Positions 46,289 to 54,681 of a stretch of 64,000 bases of DNA are shown one piece after another (positions within the stretch are counted from its first letter, which is position 1; each line of letters opens with the position of its first letter). The stretch covers positions 62,001 to 126,000 of the forward strand of contig NZ_BATJ01000011.1 in assembly GCF_000467125.1 (NCBI RefSeq), read 5' to 3'. The notes beneath the pieces are model-generated. The model was not told the origin of the DNA. It searched no databases and worked only from the letters and a program-made list of their open reading frames with translations. A program made the translations under genes and the position numbers. The stretch is from Vibrio proteolyticus NBRC 13287 (lineage in GTDB: Bacteria > Pseudomonadota > Gammaproteobacteria > Enterobacterales > Vibrionaceae).

Positions 46289-47317
46289 ATGTCTGTGCCT
46301 ACCACAATGAAAGCGATCGGTTTTACTCGCTCACTGCCGATCAGCGATGAGCAAAGCTTGTTCGAATATGACACGCAAGTACCGACACCGGGTGACTATG
46401 ATCTTCAGGTGAAAGTTAACGCGGTGTCCATTAATCCGGCGGATGCGAAAATTCGTTGCCGCGCCGCTGCTGACAAAGTGCTCGAAACCCCCAGAGTGGT
46501 TGGCTATGACGCGGTGGGTATCGTAGCGGCTGTCGGGGACAAGGTCGACGGTTTTGCGCCAGGTGACCGGGTCTACTATGCCGGTGATGTGACGCGACAA
46601 GGTTCTCACGCGGAGTATCAGCTAGTGGATGCTCGGATTGCTTCACACGCACCGCACAGCTTGACGGACCCACAAGCGGCCGTAATGCCGCTAACGGTAT
46701 TAACAGCCTGGGAGGCTTTGTTTGACCGGTTACGGATTACGCCGAGCGAGAAAAAATCTCTGCTGATTATTGGCGGGGCGGGCGGTGTTGGTTCGATTGC
46801 CATTCAGCTGGCGAAACAACTGACTCATCTTACGGTGATTGCAACTGCTTCGCGACCTGAAACTCAGGCATGGGTCCGGGAGATGGGTGCAGACCACGTG
46901 GTTGATCATCGTGACTTGGTCCACTCAATGAAAGCGCAAGGGCTGGAAACGGTGGACTACATTTTCAATGTCGCCGACACCAAAGGCCACTGGGATGCGA
47001 TGGCGGAATTGATCGCGCCTCAGGGAATGATTGCATCTATTGTTGAGTTTGATGGCGGGGTGGATTTATCCAAATTGCAGGGCAAATCGGCTGGTTTTAT
47101 ATGGGAACTGATGTTCACCCGTACCTTGTTTAAAACCGACGACATGGCCAAACAGCGAGATATTCTCTTTCAGGTTGCGAATCTGATTGATGCCGGCCGA
47201 ATTCGCTCCACGCTGACTGACACCATTGAAGGTTTTGGCGCCGAGCAACTGAGGCAGGCTCATGAGCTGATTGAAAGTGGCCGTGCTATCGGTAAGATCG
47301 CCGTTAACTTCGACTAA
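46289..47317 (+). CDS. Zinc-independent MDR alcohol dehydrogenase/quinone oxidoreductase
   Basis: 342 residues from the ATG at 46289; three ATG codons in a row (46283, 46286, 46289) follow GGGAGA, and a longer frame starts at 46271. Medium-chain dehydrogenase fold with N-terminal GroES-like part (KVNAVSINPADAKIR, VVGYDAVGIVAAVGDKV) and the NADPH loop IIGGAGGVGSIAIQLAKQL. The zinc ligands of classical alcohol dehydrogenases are not seen, so a quinone or enone reductase is likely. Last gene of the nfsB operon. Confidence 0.88.
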   Translation: MSVPTTMKAIGFTRSLPISDEQSLFEYDTQVPTPGDYDLQVKVNAVSINPADAKIRCRAAADKVLETPRVVGYDAVGIVAAVGDKVDGFAPGDRVYYAGDVTRQGSHAEYQLVDARIASHAPHSLTDPQAAVMPLTVLTAWEALFDRLRITPSEKKSLLIIGGAGGVGSIAIQLAKQLTHLTVIATASRPETQAWVREMGADHVVDHRDLVHSMKAQGLETVDYIFNVADTKGHWDAMAELIAPQGMIASIVEFDGGVDLSKLQGKSAGFIWELMFTRTLFKTDDMAKQRDILFQVANLIDAGRIRSTLTDTIEGFGAEQLRQAHELIESGRAIGKIAVNFD

Positions 47318-47341
47318 CGATACACCAGTAAACTCAGACAC

Positions 47342-48265
47342 TTAAACGTCGATGGCTGCCAGAACCATTTTGCGTTGCTGGCAGCACTTTTCTCGCACAA
47401 ACGCCTGAAAAGCGCGAATGGTCGGCGTTAACAGACGACGGTCTGCGCACACCATGTAAATGGGCACTGACCCACCGTCCCATTCGGGCAGAATTCGCAC
47501 CAGTTTCCCATCCAAAATGTCCTGGCTGATGTCCATCAATGATTTATTGGCAATGCCTTTGCCTTTGAGGGCTTGACGATGCACAACCTCACTGTCGTTG
47601 CTGGTTGGATTACCTTTGACAATCACGCTTTCGGTGTCCTGCTTATGGTTAAGCGTCCACTTGTTATACAGGCTGTCGGAGACCATGTAACACAAGCAGT
47701 TATGTGCGAGCAGATCGGCGGGCTGAGTGAGCGCCGGGTGGTTAGCGACGTATTCCGGAGAAGCACACAGAATGCGTTCATTCGCCGTACACAGCGCAAT
47801 GGCAATCAGATTGGAATCGGCAGGCTCACCATAACGGATCGCAATGTCGACGGGTTTGGAATACATGTCGGTCAGACTGTCTGACAACTCAAGTTTGATG
47901 TGAACATTTGGATGCAACTCGATGAATTCATCGATCCAGTTGAGGAGCATATTGCGGCCAAAATCCGACGGGGCCGTAATGTAAAGATGGCCGGCCAGCT
48001 CTCCCCTTGAGCTGGCGATCTGGTCCAGACCTTCTTGCAGAGCGTGCAGTGCCGTCTGAGTTTTTGTGAGGAATATCTCCCCTTCATTGGTCAGGCGGAG
48101 ACTGCGAGTTGAGCGGACAAAGAGTGGAAAACCTATCTGTTCTTCCAGTCGTTTGACTGAAGCGCTGATGGCGGCCGGTGTCAAATCCATGCTGTTGGCG
48201 GCTTTAGAGAAGCTGCCTTGTCGTGATGTCTCTACGAAGATATTGAGGTCGTTCAGTGCCTTCAT
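47342..48265 (-). CDS. LysR-family transcriptional regulator, CrgA-like
   Basis: 307 residues. N-terminal winged helix (IFVETSRQGSFSKAANSMDL, TPAAISASVKRLEE) and effector domain with NLIAIALCTANERILCASPE. It converges on the quinone-reductase gene with 24 bp between and may control the nemA-nfsB cluster, as CrgA-like proteins do for quinone reductases; the position is not divergent, so this is inference. Confidence 0.88.
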   Translation of the reverse strand: MKALNDLNIFVETSRQGSFSKAANSMDLTPAAISASVKRLEEQIGFPLFVRSTRSLRLTNEGEIFLTKTQTALHALQEGLDQIASSRGELAGHLYITAPSDFGRNMLLNWIDEFIELHPNVHIKLELSDSLTDMYSKPVDIAIRYGEPADSNLIAIALCTANERILCASPEYVANHPALTQPADLLAHNCLCYMVSDSLYNKWTLNHKQDTESVIVKGNPTSNDSEVVHRQALKGKGIANKSLMDISQDILDGKLVRILPEWDGGSVPIYMVCADRRLLTPTIRAFQAFVREKCCQQRKMVLAAIDV

Positions 48266-48337
48266 GTCTGATCCGAAAAGGTTGGGGAGGCTTGACTATA
48301 AAACATCTGCCAGACGAACTGAACCGCTGTCTGTGGG

Positions 48338-48688
48338 TTAGTCGTCGTACGGGACTTTGCTCATTTCCCACATTTTCAAGGTTGACTGTGGATTCATGCA
48401 GTGGCCATAAAGAATCTGAATTTTGGGTTCAAACGGTTCACCGATGTAGGTGGTACGAACCAGTTCGCCAGTTTTCAGGTCCACCTGACTACTGACCCGG
48501 CCTTTGAAATTCTGAAAGATGGCGAATTGATCGCTCTGATAAACCAGTTGATCCTGATAAAAAAGAAAATAATCGGCGGTGTCCGTCAACTCACATCTTA
48601 GCGGGGCGGTATTGAACTGAGCGGGCGTAATCGGACTGATCGTCAGCAGCGCCAGCGTGATAAGTCCTTTGGATGTGAAATAACGCAT
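48338..48688 (-). CDS. Small secreted protein, unknown
   Basis: 116 residues from the ATG at 48688, which follows AGGTGAGGA. Signal peptide about residues 1-22 (GLITLALLTISPITPAQ), then a compact domain with two cysteines (LRCELTDTADYF and YGHCMNPQS) that may form a disulfide in the periplasm. I do not recognise the family. A palindromic hairpin lies between it and the OmpA gene upstream in the same direction. Confidence 0.65.
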   Translation of the reverse strand: MRYFTSKGLITLALLTISPITPAQFNTAPLRCELTDTADYFLFYQDQLVYQSDQFAIFQNFKGRVSSQVDLKTGELVRTTYIGEPFEPKIQILYGHCMNPQSTLKMWEMSKVPYDD

Positions 48689-48732
48689 TGTGCCATCCTC
48701 ACCTGCGTAACCTGATTTAAGTATAGATGGCA

Positions 48733-48757
48733 CAGAGCCCTGATGGGCAGGGCTCTG
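48733..48757. terminator. 10-bp-arm hairpin downstream of the OmpA-family gene
   Basis: CAGAGCCCTG, loop ATGGG, CAGGGCTCTG. Perfect stem, but without a T run on either strand. It may end or stabilise the ompA message. Confidence 0.5.
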
Positions 48758-48765
48758 TCGTAGAT

Positions 48766-49731
48766 TTATTGTTGGATCTGGTAATCGAAGGAAGGAATGA
48801 CGATTTCGACACGGCGGTTCTGTTTGCGGCCTTCACGTGTTTTGTTGGACGATTTCGGCTCAAGTTCACCGCGCCCTTCAACCGAAATCCGTTGTTGTTC
48901 GATGCCACGTTGTTGCAGAGCGTCCGAGACCGATTGGGCGCGCTTTTCTGAAATCATCTGATTGTACTGCTCGCTGCCGGTGGAATCGGTATGGCCGATA
49001 ATCACGACTTCAGATTCCGGATACTCTGCCAGGAAATCGACCAGTTTATCCAGCACCGGAGCGCTTTCTGGTTTTAACTCGGTACTGTTGAGTGCAAAGT
49101 AACTTTCACCTAGTGTTGTCGTCTGGTAGGTTTTGTCGACCCATGTAGGTTCCGGTTCCGGCTCAGGTTGCTCGACCACCATTACTTCCGGTTCGACAAC
49201 GGGGGCTGGCTCGGCCTGAGATGCTCCACCAAAGGTATATACCACGCCAAGCGTTGCGGAATTACCGGCAGCACGCACCACGTCATTGTTCATGTCGGTG
49301 AGTGTCTGGTATTCCAGACGAACCAGTACGTTCTGATGAGAGTCAAACTCCAGGCCCACAGCCCCTAAGTAAGACCAGTCGTTCTTGCTGCCATAATCGA
49401 CATAAGCCCCACCGAGCTTACCGTAAAGCGAGATGTCATCCGTTAATGCAAGATTGGCTTTTGGGGCGAGCGTAATGGCGCTGATATCATCTTTCATTGA
49501 ACCATTCTGAAATTCGCCTAGGTAATCGTATCCTGCTTCCAAAGAGAGGAAGTCCCACATCTGATAACCGAGGAAGGCGCCGACGGTTGAGTCTTCGTCG
49601 TCACACACCGAACTGGTACAGGAATCATCTAACCATGATTTACCTACTTTTGCTCCGACATACACTTCTGAAAACGAAGGTGCGGATGCAAACATGAGCG
49701 AAGTTGAAATTAGGACTGCTAGCTTTTTCAT
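48766..49731 (-). CDS. ompA: OmpA-family outer-membrane protein
   Basis: 321 residues: signal peptide (residues 1-20), N-terminal eight-stranded beta-barrel (VYVGAKVGKSWLDDSC, RLEYQTLTDMNNDVVRAAGN), a Pro/Glu/Val linker (PVVEPEVMVVEQPEPEPEPT) and the C-terminal OmpA/MotB peptidoglycan-binding domain (SEVVIIGHTDSTGSEQYNQM, VEGRGELEPKSSN). Acts as a structural link between outer membrane and cell wall. The Cys pair in the first loop (SCTSSVCDDE) may form a disulfide. Long AT-rich leader upstream. Confidence 0.93.
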   Translation of the reverse strand: MKKLAVLISTSLMFASAPSFSEVYVGAKVGKSWLDDSCTSSVCDDEDSTVGAFLGYQMWDFLSLEAGYDYLGEFQNGSMKDDISAITLAPKANLALTDDISLYGKLGGAYVDYGSKNDWSYLGAVGLEFDSHQNVLVRLEYQTLTDMNNDVVRAAGNSATLGVVYTFGGASQAEPAPVVEPEVMVVEQPEPEPEPTWVDKTYQTTTLGESYFALNSTELKPESAPVLDKLVDFLAEYPESEVVIIGHTDSTGSEQYNQMISEKRAQSVSDALQQRGIEQQRISVEGRGELEPKSSNKTREGRKQNRRVEIVIPSFDYQIQQ

Positions 49732-49978
49732 TATATTTTCCTTAATTAATGATTAGCATTTGATCAGCGGAAATATTCGCTGTGCTAAATTTTTTATCTT
49801 GTAGGGAAATAAAAGACGCGTCATGTGTCTTCGTTAGAGATACTAGGTTTTGTGCCGAAAGTAATTGTTAGGTTTTATGCAAGTTAACGAAAGATATTAA
49901 TTTTTTATTATGTGGGAAATGAAAAAATCATCAGGCGAGTGTTTTTTGTTATTTGTTTGATTTTTATTGAATTTATTA

Positions 49979-50008
49979 TTCATTGTTCATCTTTAATCGA
50001 ACAATGAA
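49979..50008. promoter_or_regulatory. Perfect inverted repeat in the OmpA upstream region
   Basis: TTCATTGTTC, 10-base loop, GAACAATGAA. Without a T run on either side it is not a normal terminator; it may be an operator or a leader hairpin controlling message stability. Confidence 0.45.
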
Positions 50009-50041
50009 CGTCATGTTTATGTCCGACGGTGAAAGTTATGT

Positions 50042-50068
50042 AAAAAAGCAGCCCTTAATCAGGACTGC
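50042..50068 (-). terminator. Terminator of the efflux operon
   Basis: GCAGTCCT, loop GATTA, AGGGCTGC on the minus strand, followed by TTTTTTA; one mismatch in the stem. Confidence 0.7.
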
Positions 50069-50121
50069 AATAAAGAAAAAACATGGTTATAAGAAAAAGG
50101 ATGGACTCATATTAAATCTAT

Positions 50122-51258
50122 TTATGTGTCAGCCTTTTCTGAATTAACTGTATTTGGCTGAGCCAGTGTATTGGCCGCTGCGTCTTCCTGTTGTTCGAGC
50201 TGGATCCAAAACACAAACAGTTCATACCAAATTGCCAGTATGACCGCTCCCAGGAACAGGCCGACAATGCCATAGAACAACATGCCGCCAATCGCACCAA
50301 TCAGGATAATGGGCATCGGCACGTCTACGCCACGGCCCATTAACATAGGTTTAAGCAGGTTTTCCGACAGGGCGCCGACCACTACCCAAACGGTAAACAG
50401 GGTGGCGGTGGTGCTGTCTTGCATCACGTACATGTAGATGATGACTGGTAAAACGGCAATCAGCGCCGGGAGCTGAGCAATACATAAAATCATCAGGATC
50501 AGTGTCAGCAGGCCTGCAGCCGGGATGCCAAAGACGAAGAATCCGGCACCAATTAACAGCGCCTGTATGGCTGCGACACCGACCACGCCCAGCAAGACAC
50601 TTTTTATGGTTGCGGCAATCAGCGATGTCCAACGCTCCGCATTCTTACCCGCAGCGCGCACGGCAACGGTCTTCAGCGAGTTAGCGATCTGTTCGGAGTA
50701 GGTCATAAAACCCGCGGCAATCGCCAGCGAGATGATGAACAGGAGCAGGCCGCCGAGCGCACCGCCGAGCACACCAGCAAATGAGGATACCGCCGATTTG
50801 ATTTCCGGCAGGAAGGTTTGAATGGCTTTTTCCAGGTTGGTGGCGAACAGATCCCATACCTCGAACAGCTTATCGCCGATCACCGGAATAGCAGAGATTT
50901 TGCTGCTTGGCCCCGGGATGGTAATTTGGCCTTGCTGCAATGTTTCAAGTACCCGGGTTGCTCCTTCATAAATGGAGCCCGAAATCATCACAAACGGTGT
51001 CACCAATAAGGCGATCCCCAGCAGGGCGATGGTGGTGGCTGCCAGACCACGACGCCCACCATACCAGCGTTGCATTTTCAATGTGAGTGGCATCAGGGCG
51101 ACGGCGATAATCGCTCCCCAAATCACAGGGATGATAAACGGCTTGATAATATCGTATGTAAACATCAGCAGTATCAGCAGCAAGCCGATACGAATCGCTG
51201 ATTCCACCATATTGCTGATGAAAATCTTGCTTTGTTGCTGTTCCAGTTGTTTATCCAT
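50122..51258 (-). CDS. AI-2E (PerM/YdiK) family membrane protein
   Basis: 378 residues with about eight membrane helices; the family was named for AI-2 export but many members are ion/H+ antiporters or of unknown role. Typical segments: LLMFTYDIIKPFIIPVIWGA at the N terminus and LSENLLKPMLMGRGVDVPMP near the C terminus. Its ATG overlaps the stop of the potassium-channel gene by 8 bp, so it is the last gene of the six-gene operon. Confidence 0.88.
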   Translation of the reverse strand: MDKQLEQQQSKIFISNMVESAIRIGLLLILLMFTYDIIKPFIIPVIWGAIIAVALMPLTLKMQRWYGGRRGLAATTIALLGIALLVTPFVMISGSIYEGATRVLETLQQGQITIPGPSSKISAIPVIGDKLFEVWDLFATNLEKAIQTFLPEIKSAVSSFAGVLGGALGGLLLFIISLAIAAGFMTYSEQIANSLKTVAVRAAGKNAERWTSLIAATIKSVLLGVVGVAAIQALLIGAGFFVFGIPAAGLLTLILMILCIAQLPALIAVLPVIIYMYVMQDSTTATLFTVWVVVGALSENLLKPMLMGRGVDVPMPIILIGAIGGMLFYGIVGLFLGAVILAIWYELFVFWIQLEQQEDAAANTLAQPNTVNSEKADT

Positions 51259-51937
51259 TTTTCTTTACCTGATTTTCAATATTAGAACTGACAAGGCTGG
51301 AAACCACGATCGCCATGTAAAATACGCCGGCAATGGCTTCCAGATAAACGATGACCTGAGCGATCGGTGTGATTGGGCTGATATCGCCATAACCCAGCGT
51401 GGTGAGGGTGACGAAACTGAAGTAGGCGGCATTGGAAAAATTCTCTCCCCAGGACTGGGCGGTAAGTCCGGTGAACGACTGAGGAGAGAATTCCAGAATG
51501 ACCAGATAGACAATCGCCCACATCAGACCGAGCAATAAAAACAAGGCGACTGAGCCGATGACTTTGTTGGTATCTACTTTTCCGTTGAACAGAATCTGCC
51601 GGGCGATGGACTTAAAAGTACCGAAGAAGAATGCGAAGGTCAGGAGCAGCGACACCACATCCATACTCTTGACACCCAGCAGGTTGCGAACTGCGATAGC
51701 GACGACCCAGGCACACACCAGCGTCACCAGAAATCGGTACCAGTTTTTATCAAAACGCAAACTGACCAGGCAGACGATGAACGTGACGATCGTAAACAGG
51801 GTCAGAATCTGCTCAAGTACGCCACTGCCGACCACCTGCGCCAGAGCGGCGCTGATCAAAAGCGAAGTCAGGGCCAGCGTAAGATAGAAAAAATTATTTT
51901 CCTGATTGATGTTTTTAAGCGGTTGTCCGATTGCCAT
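51251..51937 (-). CDS. Potassium channel family protein (two-pore-loop type)
   Basis: 228 residues from the ATG at 51937, preceded by AGGAAAA; the frame continues upstream into the HlyD gene but is not conserved there. Several N-terminal membrane helices, then a pore loop with selectivity sequence FVTLTTLGYGDISPITP (TxGYG type) and a last helix (LEAIAGVFYMAIVVSSLVSS). A K+-selective channel is expected. It is unusual to find it inside an efflux operon, 26 bp after the HlyD gene. Confidence 0.85.
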   Translation of the reverse strand: MAIGQPLKNINQENNFFYLTLALTSLLISAALAQVVGSGVLEQILTLFTIVTFIVCLVSLRFDKNWYRFLVTLVCAWVVAIAVRNLLGVKSMDVVSLLLTFAFFFGTFKSIARQILFNGKVDTNKVIGSVALFLLLGLMWAIVYLVILEFSPQSFTGLTAQSWGENFSNAAYFSFVTLTTLGYGDISPITPIAQVIVYLEAIAGVFYMAIVVSSLVSSNIENQVKKNG

Positions 51938-51963
51938 GTTGTTTTCCTGTGCTGATATCCGGT

Positions 51964-52851
51964 TCACTGCTGAGTGCTTTGATCGTCGGCGATGACCATG
52001 ATTGAGGCGGTCAGACCGAACCTCAGGTCCACGCCTTGCGGCAGCTCGGTGATGGTGATTCGTACCGGAATCCGCTGTGCGAGACGGATCCACTGAAAGA
52101 CCGGGTTTACGTTCGGCAGCAGGTTATACCCTACGGTTCCGTCTTTCGGGGCGATGCCCCAGCCAATCGAATCCACACGTGCTTTAATCGGTGTATCCGG
52201 ATGCGACATCAGAGTAACTCGGGCTTCACTGCCTGGGTGGATGTTGGCTAACTGATTTTCGCGGAAGAAGCCGAACACCCAGAAACTGCTGCTGTCGATC
52301 AGAGCCAGCAGTGGTTGGTTGGCTACGGCTTGTGTTCCGGTGCGAATATCCAGGTTGGAAACGAAACCATCTACCGAGGCGTAAACCTTGGTATAGCTTA
52401 GGTTAAGTTTGGCGGATTTCAGTTGTTCTTCGGCGGCCTTGATCTGCAGGAGTGATTCTTCGTAGGCGATTTCGCGACGGATCAGATCCTTGTGAGACAC
52501 CGCGCCTCTGTCTTTTGCCCGGATATCTTTCAGTCGGTCATATTCGATTTTTTTACCGCGAGAACTGACGATGGCTTTTTCCAATGACACTTGGGCTTGT
52601 GACAGCGCCACCTGATAGGTTTCAGGATCGATGACAAACAGCAGATCCCCCGCTTTAACTGGCTGGTTGTCCGCCACTGCAACATCGACAATGGGGCCGG
52701 AAACCCGCGGAGCCACTTTAATCACATTTGCCCGAACCTGCCCATCGCGAGTCCACGGATTGTTAAAATAGTCCTGATACTTTTGGTAGCCAAGCCAGAT
52801 GGCCCCACCCAGGATGACAATGTTTACAGCGATGATAAGGAATTTTTTCAT
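51964..52851 (-). CDS. HlyD/EmrA-type membrane fusion protein (AaeA-like)
   Basis: 295 residues. An N-terminal membrane anchor (residues 4-20), then the biotinyl-lipoyl-like part (VAPRVSGPIVDVAVADNQPV, KAGDLLFVIDPETYQVALSQ), a coiled hairpin (ISLEKA...KAAEEQLKSAKLN region) and the beta-barrel domain (GFFRENQLANIHPGSEARVT). It bridges the inner-membrane FUSC pump and the outer-membrane channel. Fourth gene of the operon; AaeA of E. coli is the nearest named relative, for aromatic acid export. Confidence 0.9.
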   Translation of the reverse strand: MKKFLIIAVNIVILGGAIWLGYQKYQDYFNNPWTRDGQVRANVIKVAPRVSGPIVDVAVADNQPVKAGDLLFVIDPETYQVALSQAQVSLEKAIVSSRGKKIEYDRLKDIRAKDRGAVSHKDLIRREIAYEESLLQIKAAEEQLKSAKLNLSYTKVYASVDGFVSNLDIRTGTQAVANQPLLALIDSSSFWVFGFFRENQLANIHPGSEARVTLMSHPDTPIKARVDSIGWGIAPKDGTVGYNLLPNVNPVFQWIRLAQRIPVRITITELPQGVDLRFGLTASIMVIADDQSTQQ

Positions 52852-52863
52852 CTTGTTGGGTAC

Positions 52864-53070
52864 CTAAAATTTTAAGAAAAAGCTGTCGATAGCAACGACG
52901 TACATCACCAAAATGGCCATAAAGGTCAACGATGGATAGGCCACAAATCGGGAGAGCCGGGTCTTGTTGAAAATCAGTACTGTGATCCAGGTCGCCGTGA
53001 CCGCAATCACCAGCACCAGCAGCAATGGTGAGTAATAGATATCTCCCCAGGATAGTTCATGTGGCATCAC
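52864..53070 (-). CDS. DUF1656 small membrane protein (AaeX-like)
   Basis: 68 residues with two membrane helices (PLLLVLVIAVTATWITVLIF, YPSLTFMAILVMYVVAI). The start MPHELSWGDIYYSPLLL is typical of DUF1656. These proteins are found with AaeAB-type pumps; the role is not known. It overlaps the outer-membrane-channel gene by 4 bp. Confidence 0.9.
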   Translation of the reverse strand: MMPHELSWGDIYYSPLLLVLVIAVTATWITVLIFNKTRLSRFVAYPSLTFMAILVMYVVAIDSFFLKF

Positions 53071-54668
53071 TGCACCTCCCGCATATTGATGCTTTGCACG
53101 TGAGGCAAGACGCGCGCTTCGGGGGCCAGTGTGCCCTTCCAGTCAGTGCGCTCGCTCATCTGATTCGCCAGATCGTCATTGACGAAGGGTTTGCCTGAGT
53201 AGGCTTGCCAGCCTCCACCAAGCGCTTTGTACAGTGCAACGACCTGATTGGCGACATTGCCTTTAATTTGCGCATAACTGTCTTCACTGCGAGTCATTTT
53301 CTCGACCGAGTTCAACAGTCGTTCAAACGAGATCTGACCGTTTTCATACTGCGTCATTGAGATATTGAAGGCGCGAATCGAGGCGTTGACTGATTGCAAA
53401 CGCAGTGCTTTTTGCTGCAAATACAAGTCATACGCATCAATGGCGTTAGTGACTTCCTGAACCGCCTGCAGCACTTTCTTGTTGTAGTTGGTCAGGGTTT
53501 CCTGAAAACGGGCGTCTTCATAGCGGATGTTGTTCTTCACCCGTCCGTACTGGAAGATATTCCAGCTGAATGTCGGTCCTGCTGCGAGGGTTAAGGAATC
53601 ACTGAAACTGAAGCTGCTGCCATCGGGTACGGTGCTGTTTATGCCGATGGAGCCAAACAGCGAAAAACTGGGGTACAACGCCGACTGAGCAATGCCAATC
53701 TGGGCACTCTGAGCGCGCGCTTGCAGTTCGGCGACCTGAAGATCAGGGCGGCGCATCACCAGGTTCGCATTGATTGCCGTTTGTAGTTGCGGCGGACGTG
53801 GCACCAAAGAATCGCTGTCATCGCCTGAGAGTGCTTGCTTACTGCCGGTTGCCTTAAACTTTGCCTCATACGCGGCTAGCTTGGCGCTCAAGTTATTGCC
53901 ATCCAGAAGTGGCTGTACTTCCTCAGGCAAAACGCCGAGCAGCACTGCCAGAGCGTTGCGCGCCTGACGCTTGGCAATCTCCAGTGAAGGTAGGGCAGCT
54001 TTGGTGGTGTACAGCTGGTTTTTGGCCTGCTGTACATCCAACTCAGTGACGTTGCCGGAGTCGTATTGTACTTGTGTGATGTTGACGACTCGCTCCTGAA
54101 TTTCAATATTGCGTTGTGACAGCAGGATCCGCTCCTGGAAGGTACGGTAATTAATGTAATTACGAGCCACTTCTGCCGTGACCGTAATCATGATGTCCTG
54201 ATAAGAAGTAATCGAGGCGTAATAGGCCGCCTGTGCAGATTCGATACCGCGCGCGTATTTTCCCCACACATCCATTTCCCATCCGGCATCGAAACTCACT
54301 GCCGCATTATTGAACGAGTTTTCATGTTGGTAGAGACGCGTCAGGTTGCCCGATACTGTCTGAACTTGAGGGTATTGCAGGCCGTCGGCAACGCCGAGCA
54401 ATGAGCGGGCCTGCAAGATGCGTAACCCGGCCGCTTCCAGATCGAGATTTTGCGCCCCGGCTTGCTCAACCAATTGGTTTAATACCGGATCTTGAAACTG
54501 TTGCCACCACAGTGCGGTATCATTCTGTGCTTGATGAGTATCGTCCTGCGTCCAACTGGCTGGCAAAGCGAGTGGTTGGGGGCGGGTGAAATCCGGCCCA
54601 AGCGTGGTACACGCGGTCAATCCGCAAAGGGGTAAAATGAGCCAATAGGGTTTGAGGGAGAGTGTCAT
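53067..54668 (-). CDS. Outer-membrane efflux lipoprotein, NodT family
   Basis: 533 residues. Lipoprotein signal peptide with lipobox LTAC (LPLCGLTACTTLGPDF), so the mature Cys is about residue 20. Two OEP repeats form a TolC-like trimeric channel (FDAGWEMDVWGKYARGIESA in the first, TFSWNIFQYGRVKNNIRYED in the second). Second gene of the operon, 13 bp after FUSC; provides the outer-membrane exit for the pump. Confidence 0.92.
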   Translation of the reverse strand: MTLSLKPYWLILPLCGLTACTTLGPDFTRPQPLALPASWTQDDTHQAQNDTALWWQQFQDPVLNQLVEQAGAQNLDLEAAGLRILQARSLLGVADGLQYPQVQTVSGNLTRLYQHENSFNNAAVSFDAGWEMDVWGKYARGIESAQAAYYASITSYQDIMITVTAEVARNYINYRTFQERILLSQRNIEIQERVVNITQVQYDSGNVTELDVQQAKNQLYTTKAALPSLEIAKRQARNALAVLLGVLPEEVQPLLDGNNLSAKLAAYEAKFKATGSKQALSGDDSDSLVPRPPQLQTAINANLVMRRPDLQVAELQARAQSAQIGIAQSALYPSFSLFGSIGINSTVPDGSSFSFSDSLTLAAGPTFSWNIFQYGRVKNNIRYEDARFQETLTNYNKKVLQAVQEVTNAIDAYDLYLQQKALRLQSVNASIRAFNISMTQYENGQISFERLLNSVEKMTRSEDSYAQIKGNVANQVVALYKALGGGWQAYSGKPFVNDDLANQMSERTDWKGTLAPEARVLPHVQSINMREVQ

Positions 54669-54681
54669 AATCGTGTCTACC

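Larger units (their letters stand above)
49732..50121. other. 390-bp AT-rich region between the OmpA gene and the AI-2E gene
   Basis: Both flanking genes are on the minus strand. It holds the OmpA promoter and leader, a 10-bp-arm hairpin at 49979-50008 and the terminator of the upstream operon at 50042-50068. No protein-coding frame is convincing. Confidence 0.6.
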
